NCBI GenBank assembly: GCA_964019425.1
Contig: OZ025856.1
Span: 1-64,000 of the forward strand
Length of the DNA: 64,000 nucleotides
Source of the DNA: Flectonema sp. DT1601
Taxonomy: Eukaryota; Euglenozoa; Diplonemea; Diplonemida; Diplonemidae
Direction: 5' to 3'
Position numbers and translations under genes: made by a program. The notes beneath the pieces are model-generated. The model had not been told where the DNA came from. It did not search any database and worked only from the letters and a program-made list of their open reading frames with translations. Position 1 is the stretch's first letter, and each line of letters starts with the position of its first letter. Below are positions 1 through 10,818 of this stretch, piece by piece.

Positions 1-1573
1 GTTGAATCCCATCGTGGACCCTTTCACTCTGAGAGTCTAAATTAGAAAACGAAAACGTATCAATTCCACAACTGTTTGCAAGTCTTACAAAGATATCAGT
101 CACAACCAGAGTAAAGACTACAGCCATTAACGAAGGCATAAATCGATTGAAGTGCTTACCAAGTAAATCAACTGCATTCATATCATGGATAACAGCTTTA
201 GTATAAGCAATACTACTGTGATCTACTAAGTGACACATGTTGACGAATGAAAAACAAAGCGGGATAATCAAACGAGTTAAAAACGTAACAGTAAAACATA
301 AATTAGCCGGATCACTGTGGTGAGGGACCAGAAGATGAAATTCAAAAAACTTAAATCGAAATAAAGACCAATAACAACAACCAGCTGAGTAAGGTAACAA
401 CAGTAATAAAGCAATCTGAGACACAGCACTGTTTGTGTCGATAACAAGTATTCTCACAATCGAATAATCACCGATTGGAACAGCAACAGCAAAACTCCAA
501 ACCAAACAGAGTGAAACTATTCCAGACAAGACAGCCAGACCTTTCATTAGTTTTTCTCTCAGAAGTTGATAATAAATTAATTTTAATTTCGACTGACCAG
601 TTGATTCTAAAGTTGCTCGACTTGAGAGAACTTCAAGTCGTTCCGTCTCATCAACGTCTTGTAGAAGTTTTTTCCATCTATATTCAACACTTGTTAGTGA
701 TCTTCGTAAACCTTTTACTCTGCAATGAAGCTTTGTTAGTCCAGCAATTGTTGATAAATCTACACTAAAAATATCATCATCTTCATCAAGGTGAGCACGT
801 CTCTTTGTAAGTTGTTGTTCTTCATTAATACTCAACAAGTCTGATATGTCTGATCGTTCTTTAGGATTGCTGTCAGGATCTAATTTTTTGAACTCCTCAA
901 AGACGTGATGCTGCAAGTCAGTCCACCTCAGCATTGTAGTCTCAAGAGAGTCGAATAAATTAACTGCCAACCATCTATCAAGTGTTAGAGTGTTCGCAAG
1001 ACTGCTATGAAACCATAATGACCTTGGTAGTTGAGCTAGTCCATATCCAAGAAATAAAGTAATTAAAAGTATACCAAAAGCATTGGATGCAGCAACAGCA
1101 AGACCAATGACGTGGTTGGAGTTCATTTTTTCACCATTCTTGTTTGTAATTACCGCCACTGATATTAACAATGAAACTAATACCACTCCCATGACGATGT
1201 ACAGTTTTAAATTTTCTTTTATTGCTCTGAGCACACGTCGTTTGACAGTAAAATCACCCGCCTGACAATACTCTTGCAGCATGGGAAGGATAATCCAGGA
1301 AAAAGCTTGTGTCAACCAGAACAAACATGACCAGGTTTTTAGCATCAATTCACTAGCCGTCTTCACATGCATCCCCCACTCAATATCGACTACAAGTAGA
1401 CCAACAGGACAACAAGTCACAATAAATGCTGACCATAATATCGGAATCGCACACTTTGGTCGGATGGACCTTCCGTTGGCTGAAGTGTAATACCAAAGTA
1501 AGGCTGCGCTCACTAATAGTGATGCAGCCATGAGTATTATACCCTCAGTTATATATCCAGTGTCTGCTGCCAT
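1..1573 (-). CDS. LMBRD2: LMBRD2-like multi-pass membrane protein (3' part beyond the window)
   Basis: An open reading frame runs from an ATG at 1573 to the window edge without a stop (524 codons). Hydrophobic helices begin almost at once (GIILMAASLLVSAALLWYY), as in the LMBR1 family. The segment FSWIILPMLQEYCQAGDFT matches the LMBRD2 signature in which a helix ends in LPF/MxQxY followed by a Gly-rich turn, and a later FLGYGLAQLPRSLW block matches the family's LLGYGLVEIPRS. A hydrophilic loop with acidic clusters (about codons 215-330) precedes a second group of helices. In animals LMBRD2 is a plasma-membrane protein linked to GPCR signalling. No intron is visible. The sequence TTGTTTTTTCAG ends at 1596, leaving only 22 nt before the ATG, so the 5'UTR is probably spliced. 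The C terminus lies outside the window. I recognise the family by recall; the orthology call is fairly firm. Confidence 0.88.
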   Translation of the reverse strand, partial: MAADTGYITEGIILMAASLLVSAALLWYYTSANGRSIRPKCAIPILWSAFIVTCCPVGLLVVDIEWGMHVKTASELMLKTWSCLFWLTQAFSWIILPMLQEYCQAGDFTVKRRVLRAIKENLKLYIVMGVVLVSLLISVAVITNKNGEKMNSNHVIGLAVAASNAFGILLITLFLGYGLAQLPRSLWFHSSLANTLTLDRWLAVNLFDSLETTMLRWTDLQHHVFEEFKKLDPDSNPKERSDISDLLSINEEQQLTKRRAHLDEDDDIFSVDLSTIAGLTKLHCRVKGLRRSLTSVEYRWKKLLQDVDETERLEVLSSRATLESTGQSKLKLIYYQLLREKLMKGLAVLSGIVSLCLVWSFAVAVPIGDYSIVRILVIDTNSAVSQIALLLLLPYSAGCCYWSLFRFKFFEFHLLVPHHSDPANLCFTVTFLTRLIIPLCFSFVNMCHLVDHSSIAYTKAVIHDMNAVDLLGKHFNRFMPSLMAVVFTLVVTDIFVRLANSCGIDTFSFSNLDSQSERVHDGIQ

Positions 1574-1596
1574 TGTTGTTAAGGGTGAGGGGGTAC

Positions 1597-2673
1597 TGAA
1601 AAAACAATAACTGGGTCATTACCGGACGTTGTTAATGTTCTTGTTTGTTCGTTAGTAAAATACAGAACTGATGACTACGGTCTGGGTAGCCCGTCAGTAA
1701 GGACCTATTGAAGTTTTATAGCTTCGGTTGGAAGTCTTGACTTTGATTCGAATTCATTTGATGTGATGATCTTGTTTAAAAAGAAAATAAAAATATAAAA
1801 AAATTAAACAACAAAAATGATCTTTTTTTAATGCTGACAATTCTAAAATAGAAAAATAGCAATTGAAATGTGGGTTAGCAATTGTGTTTCAACCCTGACT
1901 TAGAAAACTTATTATTATTTTCGATTATTTTTTTTTTTTTTTAAATTCTTTTTTTTTTTTTTTTTTTTTCTTCCTTTTTTTTCCCTCTATTTTCCATCCT
2001 CCAGCAACCGCCGGCAACTAGAATTACCATACTAAATATATGTATCACCGAGCTAGGTCAGCTTTGTATGATATTTGCGGGGATAATAATTAAGTAACTA
2101 CTTGTCGTTTTTATTGTTTGCATACGAAGCATTGACTCATAGCTATTTATGTTTTTTTTTTTTTTTTTTCCCCCCCTTACTCACTCACCTTTTATTATTA
2201 CTTTACTCACTTACGTTTAGACTTGTTGGGAATATGTTAACAGTCTGCAGTCACTGAAATGGACTGAGTGGTTTATTGCCTACTCGCCTGATCGACAGGG
2301 AATAACGCATCTGCAACTACCACGCAAAAGTTTACGTCTTTGTTAGAATTGCTTATCTCTATCTCTTTCCACAACCATAGGGAAATCAAACAAAGAGGCG
2401 TAAAAAACAAAAATGCTGTTTCTCAAACAACAGCAAGCATACTTGTACCCAGTGTCTGGATGAAAAGCAAAAAAAAAAAAGAAAGAAAGAAGAAAACCAA
2501 AGAATACGCTGTGGGCAATTAGGGGGGTGCGGGAGGGGGCCAAGGCCTAAGAAAAGCAAAGAAAAAAAGAAGAAAAAAAACAAGAAAAAAAGCATAACGA
2601 AGCATCAAATTCTTGCATCCAATAAACAGAACATAAAAAGGCCGAACAACGCTTACAAAGAAAAGTAACAAAG

Positions 2674-2713
<40 letters not shown>

Positions 2714-3051
2714 ATAAAATTTCGCCATCAAAAAAAAAAGCTGGCAAACAAAGAAAGAAAAATGAAGAGAGACAAAAAAAGAAGTGCTCTAATCAACAAT
2801 AAGGCACTCTAACTTAATTATTGTTGCTTGAACATTGTGGTTCGTATCTTACAATGGGAAATCTATTCTCGAGGAGGAGAAGCAGAACCTTCCTAATCTT
2901 TCATATTGCACGGATAGTTTTTGAATTAAAATTCATTCCCTGGACCGCAAATCAGTGCTGCCGGAAGTTTTTTTTTTTCTTCTTTCCAGAATGACAATAT
3001 GTACTTTATACGAAGTCTGCTTTTTTTAGGTGATGTCCATTTAGACTTTTC
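1597..3051. other. Intergenic: LMBRD2 upstream region and TPR-gene 3' flank
   Basis: No coding region is supported here. The part next to LMBRD2 holds a diverged copy of the repeat found 5' of the S41 peptidase genes (1642-1738). The rest is AT-rich, with T runs at about 1930-1970 and 2153-2170 and a T run of about 30 at 2678-2706. Short open frames on both strands are low-complexity and are not called. Confidence 0.6.
1642..1738. repeat. Diverged copy of the upstream repeat (family P) 5' of LMBRD2
   Basis: This block reads TTAGTAAAATACAGAACTGA followed by TGACTACGG, then GGTAGCCCGTCAGTAAGGACC and TATAGCTTCGGTTGGAAG. It lines up with the block at 46625-46755 and more weakly with the blocks 5' of HINT1 and the S41 genes. 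It starts about 70 nt upstream of the LMBRD2 ATG, so it sits in the promoter or 5'UTR region. Confidence 0.6.
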
Positions 3052-5795
3052 TTAATCTAATTTCTCCCCCAGAATACCCCATTCGGGCATTGGTGTTGCC
3101 TCCTGCACCATCATATCATCTGGAGGAATATCTGTACACAATTCATTCAACAAACTGGCGACCAGACTCTCACTGAGTTCTCTATCTTCAGGATCTGCCG
3201 TAACGAATGCGTCAAAATCAAAAGAGAGGTCGGCAGAGGAGTTTGAGTTGGGTTCCTGTTTGGGTGTTGGTATGAAATACTTAAACACGATTTCAATGTG
3301 ATTCAACAACATAATACTCGCACTACAATTATATTAATACATACTTGTTCAGACAACACTCCGTTCACTAACTCTGTCATGGAAACATCTTCCGAAGGAG
3401 AAATGGTGCCGCCTGAAAGTGTGGTCTTGTCGGGAGTTGAAGGCGGGGATTTCTTATCCTTTCTAACAGAGGAAATAATTGATCCATTTTTAGGATAGTG
3501 AATGTTAGATGAAGACTGACGACGGGTACGTCGATACGATGCACCAAAACCTGGAGCTGCAGCACCAGGAGGAGGTTGTCCTCCATGCCATTGACTGTTG
3601 TGATGGAAATGATGATGACTATGGTGATGGTGATGGTGATGATGATGATGAGAGTGTAGATGTTGATGGTGATGGTGATGTGGGTAGTGAGGTATAAATA
3701 TTTGGTGATGATGATGATGATGAGGAAACTGATGTTGATGAGGATGAGGTCCGCGGTATATCGGTGGTTGGATATCTTTACCGCTGAATGGATCCCACGG
3801 TGAAGCTTCAGTTCCGACAAGAGCTTCCCGTTGTTGCTTCCTCTTCTCCTCTAACTTTTCAATCATCTTGCGGGCAGAAACTTCCTCCTGTTGTTTCTTC
3901 TTTTGCTCCTCTTCCTGTTTAGCCTTTTCAGCCTTAGCGTGAGCTGCTTTCTCCTTTTGCTCCTTTTCCTTTTTCTGTCGTTCGCGCTCTCGTTTTTTTT
4001 CTTCTTCCTTTGCTCGCTCTCTCTCTCGATCCTTTTCCTTGCGCTCTGCCTCAAGGCGCTTTTTCTCTGCCTCCTTCTTTTCCACCGCCTTCTTTTTCTT
4101 CTCAGCTTCCTCCTTTTTTCGCTTTAGTAATTCTTCTTCCTCCTTCTTCTTGCGGCCTTCCTCCCTCTCCCGCTCGCGACGCTCCTTTTCCTTCTTTGCC
4201 TTCTCTCGTTTCTCTTTTTCTTTCTTAAGTCGCTCTTGTTCTCGCTGACGCTTTGCTTCTTCCTCCTTTCGCTTTCGATCTTCACGCTCCTGATCGCGTC
4301 GTTTGCGCTCCAGTTCGATGCGTCGTTGCTCTCGTTCAGCAGCTTCAAAGGCCTCTTTTTCTCGCTTTTCTCGTCGACGTTCTTCTTCCAGTCGCTCTTT
4401 TTCTTTTTTTTCGTGCTTCTCTTCATTCTTACGTCGGATAGCAGCTTCCTTTTCTTCAACAAGTCGGGTTTCCTTTTCAACAACGAGTTGAATTCTCTTC
4501 CCAGCTGTTGAAAGAAACGTCCAAACTAAAGAGTTCCCAGCGACGATCGCATCGAGAAGAGATTGAGAGAACTGGTGATGGTTGTTTCTGTTTTGACCCT
4601 TCTTCTTCTTCTTCCCTCCAGAAGAACTTTGCTTTCGTCGTTTTTCAGCCATATCGGCATCCCACATATTGCTAAGTCTTTTGACGTCTTCTTGTATACT
4701 TTGTTCACCTATTACTCTATTTATGTTTTGAATTCCCTCAGAATTCTCGGGATGAGCTGCCAGTAACTTCGCATAGTCTTCAACTGCTTGCGTGTACTCC
4801 TTAAGAAGATCATGTATTTGAGCTTTTCTGTACAATGCTTTTTCATGAAGAGGATTATACAGTAGAGCTGACTCACAGTCTGCAAGTGACCAACGGAGAT
4901 TCTTAGAATCTGTTTTTGATCTTTTAGAGGCCGTGTAGAGTTGGATACGACAAAAGGCGCGATTACTGTAGAATGCTACTTTGTTGGAATCACCGCAAGG
5001 AGAGATTGCAAGTGCTCTGGTGTAGCAGGATATAGCTTTTTGATAACTCTTTTGTCGGACGTTGTGGTTACCAGCTAGTCGTTCTTGGTCAGCTTCAGCT
5101 GCTAATTTAACGAAGTAGTCAACATTATGAAATAGGATCTCGTCAGTAAAATGAGAGTTTCGTACACCAACCGCAGCCAATCTCTTCGTAGCAAGATTAC
5201 AAACAGCCCATGAAAACATCACAGCTACATAACCAGATTTATTTATTATATTCGTCAAGTATATCTCTGATAGATATTGTTCCCTTCCCTTTCCAGTCAC
5301 TCCCCAGAAACAATCAGCGTTGTTGTACTTAAGAGTGCAGCCAGTTAAACTTTTTTTATTAATAGGAGGAAGTGCAACAAGATAATAATTCAAAGCCACG
5401 ACATCACCACACTTATAGTTTGGATCCATGTATGATTTACTTAAGTCGAGGATGAGATGTGTTAGTTCTATGTCAGGAGTGTTCTCATTGTCCGAAAGAC
5501 ATTTTATAAAACAATCTTTCATGTGTTCAGTTATTTTATTCAGATCAAAGACACGTAAGTTGTCGACTAACCACTGACAGCAGTCATTATCATTGGCCTC
5601 TATGTCATAACGTTTTGAAAACAATTTTATCAATTCAAACATCACTTGTACGACTTCAATTTCCATGACCTTTTCTCTACTAGAGACATCTGCATCATCC
5701 CATACTTGTGAAAGTTCTTTTCGTTGAAGTACGTCATACTTCCTCGGTGTTGCCATCTCCGCTGGGATCGGTGCCCACCAAATAGAATTCTCCAT
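3052..5795 (-). CDS. TPR protein with long charged coiled coil and histidine-rich tract
   Basis: Two exons are proposed: 5795-3345 (817 codons) and 3279-3052 (76 codons with stop), giving 892 residues. The intron of 65 nt starts GTATGT and ends TTTAAG, with phase 0. Without it the protein ends after a short run of intron-like residues. An ATG at 5795 is used because the frame upstream opens only with TTG. The first ~230 residues are globular and not recognised. Three TPR-like helix pairs follow (about 235-350, with SYQKAISCYTRALAI and ADCESALLYNPLHEKALYRK). A Lys/Glu/Arg-rich coiled coil of about 220 residues spans 440-665. A tract with more than 30 histidines covers roughly 690-745. The C terminus is acidic. 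The TPR set resembles co-chaperone or RNA-binding TPR proteins, but no specific function can be assigned. The charged coil is encoded by purine-rich repeats. Confidence 0.75.
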
Positions 5796-5820
5796 TTCAC
5801 CCCCCGTCAAGAGTGCCGCC

Positions 5821-6275
5821 TAATAGTGGCTCTTTTCTACTCAACTCTGCGCTGTGTGATGATAAAATATGATTTTTAATTTTCTTTCCCGTGAAAATAT
5901 TTAATTCCAAAAGATAAGCTGGACCAACCACAATGTGCGTTAAGTTAATTTCCTGTAAAAACAAAAAAAAAAGAGAATGATAAATACAATCAGCACCTGC
6001 CTTCATTAGGAGTCTCAAATCACTTCATTTCAAGGATGTTCATGTGATGTGATTCCTACAAAGAGGATATTACACAATGATTTTACTTTGATAAATGACA
6101 ACAGCGGACACAGTAACAGAAATGTTACTGATTCCCTGAAGTTTTAAAACTGAGAGCCGAGTGTGTTACCACTCAAGAGAATTATTGAATTCGGGACGGA
6201 GATTACAGACACCAATCTGCTGATTGGCTGCCTGTAGTAGTTGACTACAAATTATTGTAATTTAACTTAAAGAAG
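5821..6275. other. Intergenic between TPR gene and HAD phosphatase gene
   Basis: About 450 nt with no supported gene. A CACTATTAG acceptor-like site 24 nt before the TPR start is weak because it lacks a pyrimidine tract. Otherwise I see nothing specific. Confidence 0.5.
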
Positions 6276-7139
6276 TCACTTACTGAGAACAAACTTCTCT
6301 AAAGCTTCTGCCCAGCCACCATCATCATTGTTAGCAACAATATGTTCAGCTACCTTCTTTGTGATTGGGACAGCGTTTCCCATGGCTACTGAGATCCCTC
6401 CGCTTTCTCTTACTAGTTGTAGCATTTCAACATCATTCTCACCATCACCTAATGAAATAACTTCTGAAGGGCTGATGTTTAATTGGTTTAAGACGGAGGT
6501 GATTCCAGTGGCTTTGTGAGTAGTTTTGCCAGCGATGATCTCTATGAACCCTCTCACTGCTGAGAGTACGACAGCATCCTCTGACTCAACAACAGAAGTA
6601 ACAATTTCACGTTGTTTAGATAACGTCTCATCTGTTTCAGGTGTGAGGATATATTCAGCTCCGAATATTGGAGTGCCGTCAGGACCTCCAATAGTTTCGA
6701 ATTCTCTTCCGATTTCATGAAAGTTCGTATTACCGTACGGTACTAGTGTTCGTCTAATTGTATTACCTGGATCGTTACGTATGACTGTCTTACTGTCTGT
6801 TGTGTGTGCTACTAGCCCATTGTTAAGTAACATGTCGTGTGATAATAACTTTTTTATTACTTTATTTTGTAAAGTTGTTTGTGATAGAATCTCACCATCA
6901 GTTCCAATAACTAACCTGCCGTGTCGTAGGACTGCCGGCTTTCCAAGTTCGGATCCGTTTCCGATTATATCTCTGAGCTGGTCAATCCATTGACCAGATC
7001 CTCTACCCGTTGCGATTATTATTTTAATCCCCTTCGCCATCAGTCTGTGTAAACATGAGATCACGTCATCTCGAAGTCGATGATTGCTATCGAGTAGTGT
7101 ACCATCCACGTCTGTACAAACTGCTTTGATGTTGGTCAT
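6276..7139 (-). CDS. Cof-type HAD-superfamily phosphatase
   Basis: A 287-residue protein with the HAD subclass IIB layout. Motif I is DVDGTLLD near residue 10 (nucleophile D10, acid/base D12), motif II is the IIIATGRG region, and motif IV is GDGENDVEML near residue 245, preceded by a conserved Lys in the GKTTHKATG segment. The cap is inserted between motifs II and III, as in bacterial Cof/YidA-type phosphatases. Such enzymes dephosphorylate sugar phosphates or flavin mononucleotide; the substrate here cannot be read from sequence. I start at MTNIK because the frame upstream is a hydrophobic run interrupted by the acceptor-like TTTCTATTTAATTAG, which ends 10 nt before this ATG. The last codons AGTAAGTGA resemble a splice donor, so an additional 3' exon cannot be excluded. 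Confidence 0.85.
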   Translation of the reverse strand: MTNIKAVCTDVDGTLLDSNHRLRDDVISCLHRLMAKGIKIIIATGRGSGQWIDQLRDIIGNGSELGKPAVLRHGRLVIGTDGEILSQTTLQNKVIKKLLSHDMLLNNGLVAHTTDSKTVIRNDPGNTIRRTLVPYGNTNFHEIGREFETIGGPDGTPIFGAEYILTPETDETLSKQREIVTSVVESEDAVVLSAVRGFIEIIAGKTTHKATGITSVLNQLNISPSEVISLGDGENDVEMLQLVRESGGISVAMGNAVPITKKVAEHIVANNDDGGWAEALEKFVLSK

Positions 7140-7151
7140 TGAGAGGATCCT

Positions 7152-7461
7152 AATTAAATAGAAAAGATAATAACAAAACAACATCACGTGAACTATTTGA
7201 TACTTCTGTTCAACACCTCTATTAGAATGTATCTATGCAGAATAAGAGAAGAAATAAACCAGAAGTGAAAAAGTCAGTATTTTCTATGCTTGTCTGTGAA
7301 GCAAACCGATAAATATTTCGGTACAAAAAACACAGCTCGTTGCTGTCATCCATTAGTGGTTGAAAAACAAATTCTTGTTAGCACCTGACACAATAACCTA
7401 ATCGAATGTTTGTAGGAGAAGAAAGAAGAAGAAAACTACTTTAAAACTCATTGCGTAATGA
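7152..7461. other. Short intergenic spacer
   Basis: About 310 nt between the WD40 stop and the HAD start. AT-rich, with no repeat or gene recognised. Confidence 0.5.
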
Positions 7462-9585
7462 TTACGTGAATCCCTTATTAGACCAGATCTTGACTGTAGA
7501 ATCCGCTGAGTACGTCAATAAGAGTGGAAGCTTTGGATGGCAGTGCACACCGTACACTATGTCAGTATGACCTAATAATTTTTGAAACAGATATGTTCCG
7601 CTATCTCTCCTCATGTCAGTGACGTCATACACATACGCGACACTATTCTCACCACAAGATCCTGTTGCCAGTAGAATTGTTTCTTCCCACGTACGTTCCT
7701 CAGATGCTTTGACTCTTCCGTATGCCTGCTCTCCAACCCAAAAACTCGACTCAATAGGAAATCCGTTATTCTGGAAGGCTGAGCTGTTTAGTCGACAGGC
7801 CTGTTTGTTATTTATGTTGTTGTTTAGTTGAAGCACTTTTCTTTTTAGAAAACCTCTTTAACCTTTAAGAGCATCAAATACACAAGTTTTGGATCCAATG
7901 TTCTAAAGCATTGTCAGTCCGTTAATATGCGATCCCAGCTACAGTTTTGTTTTTTTCTTTTTTTTTTAGAAGAAGATCAGGACATCCAAGCACTGCTGGA
8001 TAGTTGCTGAATGTGGGCCTGCCTGTGGCATTATAATAACAGGTCATTTGTAGTTCAGATTACGCAGCCGAGGGCATACTGAGACTTAATGAAACAAAGG
8101 GATAGCTTACACTATCACTTCTTCGAAACAAATCAGAGATATGACAACAACTGAAACACAGACAATTCATTAATAACGAATAAACACAAGAGATGACATT
8201 AACAATCTCTTACTTGATAAAGGTATCCCTTAAGGAAAGATTATGAGATTGTGTTCATAATTTAAGGTATTCCTTGGATGACTTGTAGGAATCGCATCAA
8301 GTGTACAATAATAACAGAGTAGGCTGAGTAGGCTGACAGTTTCTGTATCGGACATACCAATTTTGGTTCTGCGGCTTCTGGCTTTCCGTGACCTTCAGTT
8401 TCACTTGCTAATGATCCTCTGTCGTATATTCCTGTTTTGTGATTAGATGTGGTCTGATTAAACTCTTTTTTTTGGTATATTTTTATCAACATCGATAAAA
8501 ACAAAACAACACATACTCAAAATATTATCATAAGCGTTGACTGCTAGAAACCTTCCTCGATTAGCTTCAGGACCAGTCATCGGAGTAGAAAGATGTGATA
8601 TTTGTGCCTTACCAGTCGTTGCTTGGAATGACGAAACAACACAACAAGCAGATCGATTTCTACTGAGGTCAGGAGAAGACTCTCTTTTAGTTGGATTAAT
8701 ATCAGAAGGCGGGTCAGGAGATGATGTAGTCATTCTGACATCAAGTGTTGTTATAACACCTCGTTGATCACCGAGTACAAGCTGTCCACTTGGTAACATA
8801 TGTAAAGTATTTACCATACAATTATGTTGTAATTCTTGTTGTGGTTTTGGAGCTGTTCTCTTATCATACCAATACACTGACGATGATGAATGTGATGCTA
8901 GGAATATATTGGGATCAGTAAGATGCCAAACATTTGATAACATAAATCCATTCTTTGAACAAGAGTACGTTGATACTTCTTGTGCAGTACTCACATCCCA
9001 TAACTTACAACTGCTGTCATAAGAAGCTGACGCTACTGACTGTCCATCATTTGACCAGCTAACAGATGAGATCATCATTGAGTGACCTTCTAGTTTTAAT
9101 TTCTTCTTTTCAGACATATCAAAAACCCGAACAGTCTTATCAAACGAACCTGAAGCCACAAGAGTTCCATCAGGACTGAATCTCGCACAGAAAACAGAAC
9201 TTTGATGTTCATCGAACTCCATTCTTGGAGTGAACTTCTTCTTCTGTTCTCTAACTTGCTCTTGAAGGTTCTCCGTCCTGCTCGGGTGTTCGCTACTCGC
9301 TTTGATGTCACCTTTTACTACAGAACTTGTGGTATTCACTTCTGCGACACTTTCTTGAAAGTGTTTCATTAATTCCAATCCTGCAACTACATCATAATGA
9401 TCAATATCGAAACCTGCATGTTTTGCTCTATCAAGTAGTGTTGCTGAATGTTTTAGTTGGGTTTTAAGAGCGTTATTCTCTTGAGCCATCTTAGCTAATG
9501 CTTGTTTTAATTCCAGATTCTCTGCTTGTAAGGCATCAGCTTCCTCACCTTTTCTGTTAGGTGCCTTGCTTGCTGTGGCACTCAT
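7462..9585 (-). CDS. WD40-repeat protein with N-terminal coiled coil
   Basis: Three exons: 9585-8517, 8431-8358 and 7800-7462, totalling 493 codons plus stop. Intron 1 (85 nt) begins GTATGTG and ends AAAACAG; intron 2 (557 nt) begins GTATGTC and ends AACAAACAG. The junctions restore one frame, with LLRIYDRGS and KLACRLNSS across the joins. Residues 15-60 form a coiled coil. WD40 blades begin near 125 (FDEHQSSVFCARFSPDG, then ASGSFDKTVRVFD and ASASYDSSCKLWD) and end with SADSTVKIWS at the C terminus. Enough blades are present for one propeller, with a disordered Ser/Pro-rich insert between blades near residue 290. I do not recognise the orthologue. It is presumably a scaffold protein. The stop of the next gene upstream lies only 118 nt before this ATG. 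Confidence 0.82.
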
Positions 9586-9677
9586 GTTATTATAAGTTGT
9601 TTTTGTGAATAACCAACAACCTGATTGGTAAATTATGTTTTAAAAAGTTTAGAATAACACAACGGAAGGTCTGACTG

Positions 9678-9683
9678 TTTATT
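9678..9683 (-). terminator. AATAAA polyadenylation signal of the flavin-reductase-like gene
   Basis: A minus-strand AATAAA sits about 20 nt after the flavin-reductase stop. A possible acceptor (AATCAG, ending at 9621) follows about 56 nt later and the WD40 ATG comes 35 nt after that. This is the spacing expected where one pre-mRNA is cleaved and the next cistron receives a leader, though separate promoters remain possible. Confidence 0.5.
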
Positions 9684-9703
9684 AAGAATGAATGAAATAG
9701 TTT

Positions 9704-10435
9704 TCAGGTAGTCGATGTGTCATTTTCGTTATTATCTATTTCCTTTCTGCCTGCCGGATTTCCATCAGAAGTCACATATCCAAAACATCCTGATCCTAAA
9801 AATGATAAAAACGGCGGGACATTCCGAGAGGCTATAAAGGTATCTCCAGTCCAGTATGACTTTCGAACAGTTGCTCTAGTCACATTACAGCGAATGAGGA
9901 AATGACCAGATTCAAGAGTAGCAAACTTAACCTGACAATACATCGTTGCAGCAATAAGTGGATGACAGAGTGCTGGAGGAGATTCATCAGTTAGAGTAAT
10001 ACCGAGTGAATTAAATTTATTAATATCACTTCCGGTTGAACTTCCAATCATCTTTACAAGTTGTTCACTTCCTTGAACAGGTACATTTAAAGTGAGCGTT
10101 GCTTCTTCAGAAATGGGTACCTTGTCACCCTCAGAAAGTAACTTCAATTGTTCTTCGTCCTGTCCGAATAGTATGCAAGCGCTGTGTCTTGATTTGTTCA
10201 TCGATAGGATGATTTCACCCCAATTGTTAAGAGGTGTCACCCAGCTGATGGTCATTGCATTTTTCTGTTCTCCTCTCTTTGTTACCAAAAGGCAAACTGG
10301 TTGAGCGTACAACACTCGTGACAGCAGCCTTTTGTTGATTTCAATTAAGTCACCGAAATTATCACCTCCAACTCCTTCAGGAACTGTGATGGGTGACAGT
10401 TCAACTTTTCGTCGCTTTCGTTTATCAGTTGGCAT
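9704..10435 (-). CDS. Flavin-reductase-like (FMN-binding split barrel) protein
   Basis: An intact 243-residue frame without introns. After a basic N terminus (KRKRRK, possibly nuclear-targeting) residues 35-200 match the flavin reductase domain: YAQPVCLLVTKRGEQKNAMT corresponds to the conserved start in which a P/V strand is followed by a T/N-A-M-T loop contacting FMN, then WVTPLNNWGEIILSMNKSRH. The domain ends with a Cys-x-Val-x-x-Ala strand. Related proteins bind FMN and either reduce flavin or act as oxidoreductases of unknown substrate. The sequence TTTCTTTAAAACAG ends 9 nt before the ATG. The Asn/Thr-rich tail is not conserved in the family. Confidence 0.8.
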   Translation of the reverse strand: MPTDKRKRRKVELSPITVPEGVGGDNFGDLIEINKRLLSRVLYAQPVCLLVTKRGEQKNAMTISWVTPLNNWGEIILSMNKSRHSACILFGQDEEQLKLLSEGDKVPISEEATLTLNVPVQGSEQLVKMIGSSTGSDINKFNSLGITLTDESPPALCHPLIAATMYCQVKFATLESGHFLIRCNVTRATVRKSYWTGDTFIASRNVPPFLSFLGSGCFGYVTSDGNPAGRKEIDNNENDTSTT

Positions 10436-10446
10436 TTTTAATGCCT

Positions 10447-10818
10447 GTTTTAAAGAAATTAAATCTAAGTATTGTTTACAACATTACACAGCCATGAACC
10501 TTAACTTTATTGTAATCATTCTGTGACACATAATTTCAACAAGATGATTACCTCATTACTCTTCTTGTTGATCTCTCACATGTGAATGAGGAGTACATTA
10601 TTAGTTAAAGTTTAGAAGTTTAAAACGTAAGCGAAAAAAAAACAGACTTTTTCTCTTAATTATCAACAAACTAGACAGGCAAAGGTCAGATGTAATAGAC
10701 TGATAGTAAAACAAATATTTTTTTAGTAAACAACGAATCGTTTTGTTCACTAAGTGTAAAGACAACCAGTAGCAGAGGAAGACTAATACAGAAAGGAGGG
10801 GGGATTAACATAGAAATA
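10447..10818. other. Intergenic spacer
   Basis: About 370 AT-rich nt between the E3 ligase stop and the flavin-reductase start. Nothing recognised. Confidence 0.5.

Noticed and set aside
1642-1738. The P repeat as a C/D-box snoRNA because it contains TGATGA.
   Set aside because: The C-box context is poor and no paired D box or terminal stem is seen at the right distance.
3303-3344. A 22-nt intron (GTATGT...TTGTAG) in the TPR gene.
   Set aside because: Too short for splicing; the 65-nt alternative ending TTTAAG keeps the frame and fits the other intron sizes here.
3891-4511. Plus-strand Phe/Ser/Leu-rich frames opposite the TPR gene's charged coil.
   Set aside because: Antisense shadows of a purine-rich coding stretch.
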